Source of the DNA: Larimichthys crocea
Taxonomy: Eukaryota > Chordata > Actinopteri > Sciaenidae
Assembly (NCBI RefSeq): GCF_000972845.2
Contig: NC_040011.1
Coordinates: 29,318,806 to 29,382,805 of the forward strand
Direction: 5' to 3'
DNA length: 64,000 nt
Made by a program: the position numbers and the translations under genes
The notes under the pieces: model-generated
Seen by the model: the letters and a program-made list of their open reading frames with translations, nothing else
Database searches by the model: none
What the model was told of the DNA's origin: nothing
Part shown: piece by piece, positions 52,401 through 64,000 of the stretch
Layout of the letters: each line of letters opens with the position of its first letter
Numbering within the stretch: position 1 is the first letter of the stretch

Positions 52401-55400
52401 GTGCCATTGCTAGGGGCATAACACAAAATTCTGAGACCTGCATAGGCATTCTCTACGGGCACGACTTTCCACATCCACGACTATTCATTGGTGTATGTGG
52501 ACTTTGTGGACCCTCCTCACACAGGGACACTCAGTTCCCTTTCCCTACCCATTCCAACACCCCTGGTCATTACCTCAAACAGAGGATAAACATTACATGT
52601 ATGCATATTTTAGTGTGCACTAAGAAAAACCATAAAACAGGCACAATTTCAGCTTAAAAAAAGCATTCTTCTTAAATGTCATAAAAGTGTTAATCAAATT
52701 CCAGCACAAGGCAGTTTTATCTTGCATAGCACTTGTGTATTACACTTGTTACACTCTCTCTTCTTTTACTGCCTGTCAAGAGGTCTTCTCACACTGCAGA
52801 GAACCATCACGCAAAGGGAAATCCATGGAGAGGGTTAGAGACAGAAGACAAGAAAAAGAGAATATATTTGGTGCTATGTGCTGCAGATCAAAAACATGGC
52901 AGTCACATGATCAAAGGCATTTGATAATCCTTGAACTACATTGCTCCTTTAATCCGAGTGAGAGAACTATATTTTATTGGGGGGGAGGGGGAAAACAATG
53001 TCGGAGTGGCAAACAGGGCTAGGAAAGCAGTAACTAGCTGATGGAAAAATGCATTTTGCTTAATGTATAGCAGAGATCCAGTGAAGGCGACAGTATAAAG
53101 CCTCCTTGTGAGTGTGGAGAATGGAGGCTGAGCTGATGGGGTTGGAAACACAAATGTGCCACAAGTCCCTGTCCACTCAGCACTGAATAGTGCTCTTGTT
53201 TTTTCATGGGTCTTGTTGGGGGAGTTGGCTTGTTGAATGTGACCAGACTGCTATGTACTACATCTGATATAGAAACAGAGAGCAAGTTACGCAAGCTTTT
53301 AGGCTAATATTCCTTTTAAGCAAAGCGACTTAAGATGGTGCTAGGTTAGTTCTAGAATTGTACAGAAGCTCCACCAGAATATGTTTTATGTAGTCCACGA
53401 ATAAGACTTTGACAAACTGTGGATTATAATGGTTTGCAAGTTAGGGTAAGAATAATCCTGAAGGGAAAAGAAATCTACGGCAGAGAGGATGCTTGCTAAA
53501 TCAGCATGTCTCCAAGAAATCAGACAAAGAAACATCATGTTACAGTTATCTTTCCGTTTCCTCAGAAAATAATTTTTGTTATATATCATATCATGTGCTC
53601 TCGGGGCCTCATCAAATTACAATAAACACCCCAAGAACTCTGAAAAGACAAAAACATCAATATGTGGTGTAATCCAAGGCCCTCTGTTGCAAGCCTTGTC
53701 AATAGTGTTTCCTTATCAGATGCAAAATGTTCCAGACCAAAGGTGAGCTGAAAAATTACATTTTTTTTTCTTCACACAATTTTCTATTTATGATTTGTCA
53801 CCTGATTACACGATCATCATCATCACATTTGTGTTTCCTGTAAAAACATGCAGTATGAGTTATTGCTCACAAAGCTGCATGGTTTGCACACTGATCTAAT
53901 ATTTATGACTAATAATTACCCTTTACATGTCTGCGTAACACTGGCGTGTGACAAAGGAACATAGCATAAATGATAAGTGATGTTTTGTTCTGTTAATAAA
54001 TAGAATTTTTTTTTTTGTGAAAAAAAAGAGCAAAAATAAATAAATAATACAACGGTGATTATAGCCTGGGGGAAGCTTTCTATGTGTTTGTGTGTATATC
54101 CAATTAAAGGATTTAGATTATCTATCGTTTGCATCAAGTTTGCAACAGGCTCCTTTAATTATATGAAATAAAACACTGAACCCAAGCTTTTTAGCAACAC
54201 ATTATATTTGTAATTGTAAATATTGCTTCTTCCACATCATTTGTGTGTTCAAATGAAAAGGATTGTTAAGGGTAAAATACATGCCCTGTGGTTTACTTGC
54301 AATTTTAAACAGACTGTAAATAAATCTCTTAAGAAAACATAAAATGTTCTACTCAGTGAATTTAGCGTATTTGGATTTTGATTTTATACACCGATTACAC
54401 AGAAGATTTTGACTGATTTTTGCACTACAAACTACCATTACCCTATCATGACTGGGAGATGTCAGGTTAATTTCAGTTGGCACTGGGAATGTGGGGTGTG
54501 AGACATTTGAAGCTTCCCTTTTCAGTGTTTGTACAGTACTCCCAATTAACCATCAATGGTGGTACAATACAGAATCATCCACGTATTGTATAAGGTATAA
54601 TCTTTCCTCAAAACGCAATTTTTCATCCATCACCACTTAAATCAACAATACACTATTTTACATCCATATAGTATATATAGATGTATAAATATATATATTA
54701 CAGTTTTGGAGGTGTTGCTTGAAATCTAGGTCGTTGTTTTTCCCACTGGATATTTTATCTCTACATCTGTGCAATATACACAGAAGCAAATTTAATCTCC
54801 TGTTTTTATCCCTAAAGAAAACAACTCATGTTTATTTGTCACATCAATTAAGATATCATGGTTATATAGCCTATTCAGTCTGTAGGGAAAATTTTGACTA
54901 CTAATTCCATCGTCCCGGCAAGACCCATTTATTCATTCATATTTCATGACATGGTGTTTGTGTGAAAGCCTGGGTGATTTTTCTCTCTCACTTGCCTTGG
55001 CCATTGAGGTGTTCTCCTTCCATGCTGCAATGAAATATAGATGCTAAGAGTCTGGAGAGTTGAGTGTCTCTTCTGTCCTGGTGATACCATAAGGCATCCA
55101 TTAATAGTGTCAGGGAGCATCAGACATACCACAGGCACATAATTGGATATGAGGGCATAACTGAAAGCACCTGTTTGGAAACCAACTGGGCCTTCCCAGG
55201 AGGCAGACCCTTGGTTGAGTCCCAAAGAAGTTTGCAGAGCCTATCTGCTTCCCTGCTGGCTTTGCCTCACCCATTGCTCTTTTCATTTCTCACTGAGGTC
55301 AGCTCAAGATGGCGTCTTGTTTTTCTTTTTTTATGATGGCATTGTGAGTATGCAAATACTTTGGATCTTTGCATAATCACAAGCAGCGGGACCATCTGTT

Positions 55401-55886
55401 GTTGGCTTGTTGACTTACCTTGCGTCTGCTTTTTAATAGTGTTTTCTTGTATCTGAGTGATGTATTGGTGTATTAACAATGTGATAATCATTTAACCTCA
55501 AAAAATGTATTCAGGCGTGCATGCAAAAGCCTGAACATATGTTCAGTGAAATCTTCTGACAAAGAAGGATTTATAATCTTTGTGAAGGGATAGAAGGAAC
55601 GGAAAACTGGAAAACAAAACAATATACATCACTGTTACCACTCACATGATAAGATGATATTGTCAAGATAAAGATTTTAAGTGTGACTGCCAACAAAAGC
55701 TGTGGTCTTGGATTAGTGGGCAGCAAAGATCTGCTTGTTGACCGAGAGTCGCTTAACCCCTCTAAAATATATTAGAAAAATGCTAATGCAAAGAATCATG
55801 AAATAAGCTGCAAATTCTGTCAGTGAAAATTTTCTGGGAAATGCCGTCCACTGAAAACATGTCCCGATAATGTGTTTTTCTTGTAG

Positions 55887-55946
55887 AACCTGAGCCAGAC
55901 ACCGGAGCAGTCTTTTAACTCACCGCCCCCCATTTGTCCTCATAAG
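55887..55946 (+). CDS. pcdh11: 60-nt cytoplasmic coding exon of pcdh11 (20 residues)
   Basis: The acceptor is TGTGTTTTTCTTGTAG and the donor is AAG/GTAAGC, both close to consensus. They enclose exactly 20 codons reading NLSQTPEQSFNSPPPICPHK with no stop. Phase 0 at both ends fits the exon 3 donor, so including or skipping the exon keeps the frame. It is rich in Ser, Pro and Gln, as is usual for protocadherin cytoplasmic linkers between CM2 and CM3. It would sit before the final exon(s) carrying CM3, which are not in the window. I do not recognise an exact mammalian counterpart. Paired strong splice sites, symmetric phase and position make a real exon likely. Confidence 0.65.
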
Positions 55947-56161
55947 GTAAGCTCCAGCTTGCTTTCAGGCAAAAGGGGAAAACAACATTATGTGAAATAA
56001 TTGCGGATATTTTATGCATTTAATTTTCTGTTTAGACTTTATTTATTGTGCCTGTTTACATTTCACATTTGTAAATTAGCTCTTTATCATGTCAAGCTGT
56101 TTCTCATCTTTTCACATATCTGAAGTTCCATTTAACTTTCACAAGACTCTTTGCCAAAGGA

Positions 56162-56178
56162 GGGGAGGGAGGGAAGGG
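56162..56178 (+). promoter_or_regulatory. G-quadruplex motif downstream of the 60-nt exon
   Basis: GGGG-A-GGG-A-GGG-AA-GGG on the sense strand, 216 nt after the exon's donor. G runs near donors can bind hnRNP H/F and alter exon use. Confidence 0.5.
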
Positions 56179-58344
56179 AATCTATAGGAGGGGACAGCAT
56201 GCCAACAATATATACCACACAGAAGTGATGTAGATCATTTGAAAGCTGGAATCTGAAGATTCATATGAGATTAAACCGAGAACTGTATGTCTGAGTGTAT
56301 CAATATTATGACAGTAGTGACAGTAGGCTATTCAAATGTTTTATTATGTCTGATAAATTTTTGGGTCGATATCATTTGTTGCACAGATTCCATACAGAAT
56401 GTAACAATGTTTATGTTTTTTGACCAATTAAAAACATGAAAAATCCCTCAGAAAGTTAAGACACCATGAAGAACACCATAACAAAATCATGCTACGATTT
56501 GGTACCGAAAACCTTCGACATTTGGAGATTTCTGTAAGAATTCAATTTTTTTTTGCAGTAGGAGGATGAGCATGTCTCTCCTTGAAATTGCTCATAAACT
56601 CACTTATTGACAATATATGCTGGAATGCTATACATCCTCTAAATGGCCTAGGATGTCTATAAATGAGGGACTCATAAGGAACCCATTTGTATTCAGATAT
56701 CTTTTAGTAATACTGTACTAAGAAAATATTATTTTCAGGAACTACAGTTTATTAACAGGTCTTTCTGTTCCTGCTGTTTCTTTCTATCTGAATTTCATTA
56801 CAATTAAACATTTATTTGACATGGGGTGAGAAGGGCAGATTTATTCAATGCTAATTAGTCTTGTATATGCACAGTCAAAGTCATCACTTCTCTGACGGTC
56901 CCGAGTCATCTCCACACGGACTGAAGTAACTTTTTTCTTCTTCAGTTTCTGTTCCTGGTGAATGCCTCTTGCAAATGTGATAATGTGCTATGTAGTGAAA
57001 TTCACACAATTTCAGTTCACTTAGCACCAAACGTGTCAAAAATGCCTGTGTCCTTTTCTGGATGAGTGGCCGGTATGGTGGAGAGTGGCTTATTGCAAGA
57101 GTGGACCTTGGTAAAATGAGCCCAATGCAAGGAAGCTGTCTGACAGCCTGTCATCAACTGTTCAAAGCCTAACACGACTCTACATCTCTAATGCACACCA
57201 TAGCTAGCTGTCTAAAATGACTTTGGCAGCGTTAAAAGCTGCAGACGGTGGTAGGACAGTAAATAATAATAATAAAATATGATACCCCTGCTGCCAAGTC
57301 TGTCATTGGGAAATCAGGAAGAATGCAATCAATTGTGTTTGAAAGCCTGTCAATGCAGAACAACACTGTATGTCCTATTATGGATCTATACTTTTCATAT
57401 GTAGGTTGCTCTTGATGAGAAATAGTCCGACACAGCCTTGTATTGGATGAGCTGTTGCAGAAGTTTTAAAAAATGAACATCCCTCTTTTTATGGCTCCAT
57501 AGTCCATGGCATAGTCCCTCAAAGTGCAGCCCAGAGGCCAATCATGCATTCCATATCACCCCTGAATGTGACATGAAATGCACACATTATATTTGAATCA
57601 TCTGTGGTCAACTTCAATACTTTCACTATCAATAGCACTCATTTAGCAGTGCTAGTAGTCAGCTGCTGCATCAGTAGTCAGCTAACAAGCATCTGTCAGA
57701 TTAGGAAGGACAACTTGGAAAAAGCTACTTATCGCATGGCAACTAGTGGCACCTTGCAAGTATAGCGCAAATTACGTCCTGTCATCAATGCTGTTAAGTT
57801 TAGTAATTTCGAGGACAGCTCTGCAGTGGAAGTGAGCCAGAAAAGCCACAACAGGAAAAACATTATCTGTATGGTTGATGAGAAAAGCAGCTTTCAGGGA
57901 AAAGTCTTACTTCGTTGGTCCTCGGGGGGACAGATGGATTGATCTGCAACAGATGAATTTGGTGCTGAAGGATTTGAATGTTCTATACTATTATGAGACC
58001 AATCACAAATCCTAGTCTTGACCAAATCCAAGTTCTTGGCGCAACTGTTATGTTGAACAGTATCAGTGAGGCTTATCTGCCCAACAGCCCGTCTTTACAA
58101 ACCTCAGTTCTCCTGTGCTGCTGGGGAAGCTTTCTAGCATTTAATGTTTAATAAACAGATCACTGGTTTTAGAATTATTTTGTTTCCCATGTACCTTTTT
58201 TTACTGGCTTCCTAAATTGGCACTCAAAACTTTGAGAACCATTGCTCTACAGAATATGTCTGCCTATGTATATCTATATCTGGCTGCCACATTTCCATCT
58301 CATTTTCTCTTTCTCTGACTTTCTCTCTTTTCATTTTTACACAG

Positions 58345-58428
58345 CTGATCAGCGCTTATGTAATGGGGAAACACCAAGGGTTTGCGGATAGTGTTATTCA
58401 CGTTTTAGCTGTTAGCAGCGGAACATAA
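58345..58428 (+). CDS. speculative alternative terminal exon
   Basis: A long pyrimidine tract (CTTTCTCTGACTTTCTCTC then TTTTCATTTTTACACAG) makes one of the best acceptors downstream of 55946. In phase 0 it opens a 27-codon frame (LISAYVMGKHQGFADSV...) ending at TAA 58426-58428. ATTAAA occurs at 58591. A random 27-codon frame is not rare, and the peptide resembles no protocadherin tail I know. It could equally be a chance acceptor. Confidence 0.15.
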   Translation: MISAYVMGKHQGFADSVIHVLAVSSGT

Positions 58429-60131
58429 TCTCCCTCTAGTCAGCTCACATTAGTCTCCATGATCCGCACCAACCCAATATGTGCAGCGAATGCAATGGGC
58501 CAGCTGGGCTAATTTAGTATGTCAGTCAGCTCAGGAGGCTGGTAAAATGAGTAAATGGCTGGATATGATTTATATGAAAAGAATATTCAGATTAAAATGG
58601 TTCTCAGAATAGAATATCCTCTGTCTTTTTACACTTCTCTTCATCTGCATTGTGTGCATCCCCCAGATAGATAGTGAAATGAACAGAGGGCTGTTAAACT
58701 GACTGCTCTGTGATTATATTAAGAGTGTGAGAGTGAGAGAGCGAGGAAAGAGAGGGGAGGGAGGAGATCGGGTGCCCGAGCACTAAGTATATATAATTGC
58801 TTCTTGACACATTGGCCAAATTCTGCAGTGCCAGGATCTGAGCGAAGATGATTAACGGCTGTCCGAGTGGGTGGGCACTGCAGGTCGTTCAGGGCCTTTG
58901 GTTTCCATAGCGATCCTAGTCTAAAGGCCATATATTGCATACTGAAAATCCCAGAGGTCCACACATTGTTAAACTACAATTATAACTCACATAGAGGGCA
59001 TTGTCTGTCCACCGCAAACTCTCTTATTCATCCACCAAGCGGTTTGCTGCTTTTTTTTTTCTCGCTCTCTCTTTTCTTTTATTTTCTCCTCTATTTTTCA
59101 TAAATGGTATCCTCTAGCTGGCGAGAAGATAAAGAGTGAAAATCTTGCATTCTGTGAATAATTGATGAGCGGGCTCACCTCAGAGCATCATTACAGTACG
59201 GCAGTCAGGGTAAGAGGTGAGGGTAAGATCATATTTCTGACACTAGGCTTCAGGCAGTAGAAAATTGTGTCAGTTTTTCACAAGGTTTTCTACTGAATCT
59301 ACAACATGAATAACAGTTTCTCATTATGGCACAACGGGATACGAATGAAATGTGAACAGGGATATGAGCATACATACATGTTTCTACACAAACATTTTTA
59401 GCAGCAGGTGGTAAACAAAAACATATGAAATATCGGTGTAGTTTATGTTTATTTTGTGTTCAACCAACTGTTATTTAGTAAATAGATACTTCAGAGTTAT
59501 TTGCTATCGGAGGATGTTCTGGCACTTTGTGTGTAAGAATGTGTGTGCATGCATGCATAAGTACATGTTATGTGTCTATGCGAACAGAGGAATCTAGTTA
59601 GGTGACAGATGGAGAGGGCAAGGATGGGGGTGGGGATCAAGCACCTCTGACAGTATGGGGTCTGCGCTGCACCCTGTTCCTGCCAGTTCTGAAATTGCTA
59701 AGGTAAACTGAAGCCGTGCAACTCCAGGATACCATTTCACAGTTTTATTTCCACACAAAATGAGAACCTCTCCTGTGAAATGCCACCTAACAATGGAAAA
59801 AATCAGTGACGAACATGCAGGTTCACACTGATTGCCACGGATAAAATGTTTAAAAGAGACGTTGTACAGCAGCATTTTTTAAGCCAAGGAAAGGCCACTA
59901 AATAAGCACATATTAATGCTGATTCATTCTGTATAATAAAAAGAAAGTCCCCCTGGCATCCAAACAAGAGGCTAGTCATGCAGCAATTAAGCTTAGTTCA
60001 AGGCATCCAGCAGACTGTGGGTGGTTAGCGAGACATCTTTCTGAACATCTACGTCCACATGCGTGTCCTTGCACATGCAAGCATACAGGCACACACATTC
60101 ACTCACTCACTCATCTCCTCTCACATCCACA

Positions 60132-60147
60132 GACACACACACACACA
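60132..60147. repeat. (AC)8 microsatellite in a CA-rich stretch
   Basis: Eight AC units, followed by AAACACACAA, within CA-rich sequence from about 60080. Confidence 0.8.
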
Positions 60148-61291
60148 AACACACAATTCGTTTGAGGTAAATGTGATCTCAGAAGACAAGCAGCAACAAC
60201 CCACGGCTCCATCAAGGTGCCTGGGGTTGCATTGGTGGCCATCGTCAAACAAATAATTCTTTGTGACTGAAAAAAACAGACAATCCAAAAGGTCATCTGT
60301 GACCTCTGGGACCAGTACTGTGCAGCATCTGTCACTAGCAAGTACCACATGTGTGTGTCAAATGGTAGAAGGTATAGGGTGCAGTCAGTCTGCCATGAAA
60401 TAAAGGCAGGAGGCCTGTATATATGTAGCATCACTGCAACAGTTACATTAATATGGCTCTCAGGTCTCCTGGCTTATCTGCAGAATATCCAACATGTCAT
60501 ACTGTATACATTATTGTTCGGACACCTTAAAGGGCTGGTCACAGCATGGAAGCTTTGATATTTTATAGCTAGAATAGAATGTTATATAAATAAATATGAT
60601 TACATTTGTAGTGGTCATTTGACCCCCCCAAAATATGCTCAAATTGTACTTGATGTCATCGTAGAGCATGTTTTACTGCTTCAAATGTACTTTATAATTA
60701 CATCTTCAAATCTTCATCTTAAAGATGGGTAACATTATATTTCATAGACATAATAGGTATGCAGCGTATCATTCATTCAGTGTCTGTGTGCCCTCCCATG
60801 CACAGTTCTTCCTATAATGGTTTATGAGGTTGAGGTAATCCTCAGGGGAATTACTGACAACGAGCTTCTGTGTTTGATGTAATCTCTCTTGTCACATGAT
60901 TTCCACAACAAGGGTTAATAGCATCAAAAATTCAGGGGAAATTGATGAAGGAATATATAATCCATGCCTCCCCCCAACTTGCAATGCTCATGTATCTGCA
61001 TCAGACCACACCTCTGTGTGGAACAAATCAATAATATTCCATTTCTAACCAAATTCCTCTTTTTGAATGATGAAATCCAATCTCCACAGACACACTAACA
61101 AATTGGATATCCTGACAGATGCATTAGAAACAGAAACAGAAACACAGAGATGACATGAGTAGTTTTGTGAAAACTGAACCACACATATTGTGTGTAAAAA
61201 ATCACATCACACAAAATTTCATTCAGAATTCTCTCAAAGTGCAAATGAGGCAGAGTCCTGTAGTATATTCTCCTGATCTCCTGCAGAATAG

Positions 61292-61328
<37 letters not shown>
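61292..61328. repeat. (TC)n microsatellite with one interruption
   Basis: About 18 TC units broken once by CTTTC. Confidence 0.9.
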
Positions 61329-63794
61329 TGCTGGCTGTCCTTTTCTCACACTTCCCACATATCTCCCCCCTACATCCAACTAAACCAATCAGGGATTTGA
61401 AGGCCTCACTTCCAATCAATTACCACCCAAATCAGTGCAGAGGCCTTTGATATAGAATCATTTGTCAAATCAGCACAGATGGCTAGGGGCAGGTACCCCT
61501 GTGCCATAGGCCATATCCACATGGAAATATCTGCTCAGGGTGGGCTCTCCCGACACTCCCCAACCTATTAATGGCAAGTCATTGTGTGCTCCAGGACTGC
61601 AGTCCAGCTGCCTGGTCCCCTAGATTGCTAATGTATAAGCATCTTAGCCTGACCGGTGGATAATACCAAGTCCCAGGGTCTACCATAATGATTTGGACTA
61701 TTTTCAAGGCCCGCGAACCGTGACTTTCACAGATCTTACTTGAGGTGCTCATATAGATTGCATAAATGCTGGAGGAAGTAGTTATTTATTAAAATGCAGC
61801 ATTATCATATTTGACCTTCTGTGAAAAAAATATACCATGAGTTAATCCACTAAAGCAGAGGACCCAATAATATGCAACAGAAATTCTTTATCATGCACCA
61901 TTACCTTGTTTAATCTTGCCAAGATTTAACAGAAAACATCCTGTTACAAAGTCTTTAATTTTGCATGTTGGAATTTGTACCATTAACTATAAGAAATGCC
62001 ATTAATTACTCCTCTTCCCTGCTGCCCTGCAATGTCAACAGCCAATTCTGCAAACTGCGTCTCAAATGGGGAAAGTTTCCAAACATGAAGCACTCCTCCA
62101 TAGATTGTGCCATTAATGCGTGATTGGTTCATTCATTAAACAGGCTTGGGAGAAAAGCAATTTGCCACTGTTGATGTAGTGTCGAATAGTGGGAGGAATA
62201 TTAGACGTAAACTCTGTTCATATTGTTGGAGTTTTCACCATAAAAATTCCAAGCAATTACATCTAAGTGAATAAAAAAAATTATATGTAGCACGCACTGT
62301 AGTCGAGCACAGTTAATTGAGTAAGAAAATCCATTCATCTATCTTAATGATTAAATATATGCATACATACATGGAATATAGGCCTTATTCATGTAATGCA
62401 GTTCATAACTGGTGCTGGAGTTTGATGCATGTACAGTTTGTCCCATTTGTCACATGAGCTGAGGCTGAGCTGAGTAGCTGTGTCAGCTATCCACATTTCA
62501 TTGAATAGATTTGCTGTACCACAGAGTTACTTTTTTAGATCAGTGTGAGGCCTGTTCTACTTTAGTTTTAGCTTGAGTGTTGCTGCTTTGGCTCATTTCT
62601 GTGGGATCTTCCAGTTAATCATCACTGATTTGTTCTAAACAATAGAACGTGTCATCCACAGCCAGGGGACATTTTCTATAAATGAAAACCATGTATATAC
62701 CATAAACAGTACCATAAACCCACACATAAACAGTTATCTAGGAAATTAGAATGCGAGATGAGGATGTGCACAACCCACCAGGTGTACACATAATTTTAGC
62801 TGAGATAGCTGCAGGCAATTCGATAAGGTGGACATGAAATATTGTTTTTTTTTTTCTATTTCACTGATTATGTTTTTGCACTGATCTTTAATACGCTAAA
62901 ATTAAATAATTTCAGAATGATTCACTTTATTATTATTAATATTTTCATACATCTCTCTGTTAACTTTAATTTTATCCTTCGTTGCTGTGAAGCACATTGT
63001 AAAGTCTGTTTCAGTATGAGCGCTATAGATTAATCATTGATCATCGTTCTTACGTTAATAATGCAGATTGAGATATTACCTTGATGATGGTTTACAGGGA
63101 CATCTGATGAATTAGTTATATGGGCGCTATAACCACAGCTGTGTGTAATGGCCATGCTGTAATACTCTTGAAGAACTTCACCAATGCATCAGTGAAAATG
63201 TACTTCTTCTTTGCCTCTTTTCTCAATATGCAAGTGGTTTATTAAGCTCCACAATAACTGGGATATAGATATAATAGAACCATGTGTAAATGTGACTAAA
63301 AGAATGTGTATGCATATTTCTGTCTTTGTGCATACACAGAATTTTAGTCATGAGTCATTTGGTCCCTAATGCATGTTTTTTGTGTGCCACAACTTACTTG
63401 TCTTGACCAAACTAAATTAAACAAATGGTGATTTTTATTGTGAAACTTCATATGATTTGCATAATACAGAACTAATTTTGGAAAAACGTGCTTCATTTTC
63501 AATCTTAACCACTTAACAATTTGAATTCATAACTATCTGCACTGACTACTAAATCACTGCTATCACTGAGAGCTGCTGACTGAAAAATTGTAACTACAGA
63601 AAAATGTTTTAAGTGGTACTTGCAAGTTGAGGTATTGACCTAATGAACACTGCTTGTGTAGACTTAGTTTTGTGTTGAACTAAAGATAACAGTTTGAACC
63701 TCCAACAGACTGAACCACGTTGTGAACAGAAATTGGATTGCTTCTCACATATGCACTGAGGTGCATTTGGAAAATAGTGTACAAACTAGAGTAG

Positions 63795-63810
63795 TTAGGG
63801 TTAGGGTTAG
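63795..63810. repeat. short interstitial TTAGGG repeat
   Basis: TTAGGG-TTAGGG-TTAG, under three units of the vertebrate telomere repeat. At this length it may be chance. Confidence 0.6.
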
Positions 63811-64000
63811 TGAATACAGATATTTGTACTGAACTGAATAAAATTTCAGCAAAGTGATTTGTAATTTCCATCTCTGCTGGATGCAGGTGGCATTTTAAAT
63901 ACCTAGCATCTAAATGTTTGAATATTATGGCCAGTCTATTAAGTGCAGGTATAAATTTAAACAGTTTTAAATAGTAATTCAATATCTCGTTGCTACACTA

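Larger units (their letters stand above)
26926..55886 (+). other. pcdh11: long intronic stretch between alternative 3' exons
   Basis: About 29 kb with no convincing exon on either strand. It carries A/T runs, microsatellites, C-rich tracts with quadruplex potential near 39.47 and 40.88 kb, an old dispersed repeat at about 41.93-42.05 kb, GC-richer islands at 44.28-44.75 and 49.50-49.70 kb, and a hairpin near 46.4 kb. Open frames up to about 135 codons occur, but their translations are dominated by simple-sequence bias or resemble no known protein. Mammalian PCDH11X also has very long introns in its 3' half. Confidence 0.6.
4268..64000 (+). other. pcdh11: pcdh11 transcription unit, 3' end outside window
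   Basis: This entry groups the parts of one delta-1 protocadherin gene. The inferred order is: 5' UTR exon ending at 4561 or 5234; exon 2 at 10855-11435; exon 3 at 17777-20284; then alternative tails (read-through to 20449, terminal exon from 24795, or the 60-nt exon 55887-55946 plus exons beyond the window). Every coding junction is phase 0, so tails can be exchanged without frameshift. The protein is a homophilic adhesion receptor of the plasma membrane, expressed mainly in nervous tissue in this family. Identity as PCDH11 rests on stretches such as [20 protein letters not shown] in EC1 and [10 protein letters not shown] in the cytoplasmic domain. These fit PCDH11 better than PCDH1, PCDH7 or PCDH9. 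The start near 4268 is only an estimate from the TATA box. Confidence 0.85.
55947..64000 (+). other. pcdh11: intron downstream of the 60-nt exon, running off the window
   Basis: Begins GTAAGC. It contains a plus-strand G-quadruplex motif at 56162-56178, two acceptor-preceded open frames (56946 and 58345) that I consider weak, and (TC)n and (CA)n arrays. A TTAGGG-type triplet of repeats lies near 63.8 kb. I did not find the CM3-coding exon. Confidence 0.55.

Noticed and set aside
56946..57065. 39-codon phase-0 frame after the acceptor CTTTTTTCTTCTTCAG
   Set aside because: Good acceptor, but the composition does not resemble a cytoplasmic tail. Open frames of this length occur by chance in such DNA.
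61095..61419. Arg-Glu repeat frames (minus) and Ser-Leu frame (plus)
   Set aside because: Artefact of the TC microsatellite at 61292-61328.
63795..63810. TTAGGG repeat as a possible fused telomere relic
   Set aside because: Fewer than three units; far too short to support a chromosome-fusion claim.
1..64000. CRISPR arrays, operons, tRNA or rRNA genes, viral or toxin genes
   Set aside because: None seen. The spliced gene structure and repeats are vertebrate, and no such patterns were found by eye.

Overview
The window is vertebrate genomic DNA, most likely from a percomorph-type teleost. It has large AT-rich introns with GT-AG splice sites, many mono-, di- and trinucleotide microsatellites, and two dispersed repeats that I recognise from fish genomes. 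There is no bacterial or viral gene organisation, no CRISPR array, and no rRNA or tRNA gene that I could see.

One gene accounts for all convincing coding sequence. It is a plus-strand delta-1 (non-clustered) protocadherin, best matched to PCDH11 (PCDH11X in mammals) and called pcdh11 here. A candidate TATA promoter sits near 4.24 kb in a CpG-rich stretch (about 4.2-5.9 kb). A 5' UTR exon could end at either of two strong donors (4561 or 5234). Coding exon 2 (ATG at 10896, ending at 11435) carries the signal peptide, EC1 and the first part of EC2. A 6.3-kb phase-0 intron follows. The large exon 3 (17777-20284) then completes EC2 and encodes EC3-EC7, the transmembrane helix and the proximal cytoplasmic domain with the CM1 and CM2 motifs. 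Exons 2 and 3 together give 1016 residues.

After exon 3 the gene appears to diversify its cytoplasmic tail, and all the junctions are phase 0. (a) Reading through the exon 3 donor gives 54 extra residues, with a stop at 20447-20449 and poly(A) signals immediately after it. (b) Splicing to a terminal exon at 24795 adds 27 residues (ETALKPPHYGTLCGT... ending KINL) and a UTR of about 2 kb that may end near 26.9 kb. (c) Splicing to a 60-nt exon at 55887-55946 adds 20 residues and leads on to exons that are not visible here. The CM3 motif (RRVTF type, a PP1-alpha docking site in long delta-1 isoforms) is not in the window. The long isoform's last exon therefore probably lies beyond base 64000.

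The rest is intronic or intergenic. It holds microsatellites (notably a 27-unit GA/AG tract at 44933-44986), several G-quadruplex-type runs, a 14-bp hairpin next to a perfect 14-nt palindrome near 46.4 kb, possible regulatory islands, a MITE-like element at about 170-455 and an old fish repeat at about 41.9-42.05 kb. The first 165 bases resemble the 3' end of another plus-strand transcript. I found no second protein-coding gene. Gene identity and the main exons rest on comparing translations with protocadherin sequences from memory; splice choices are inferred from sequence alone.
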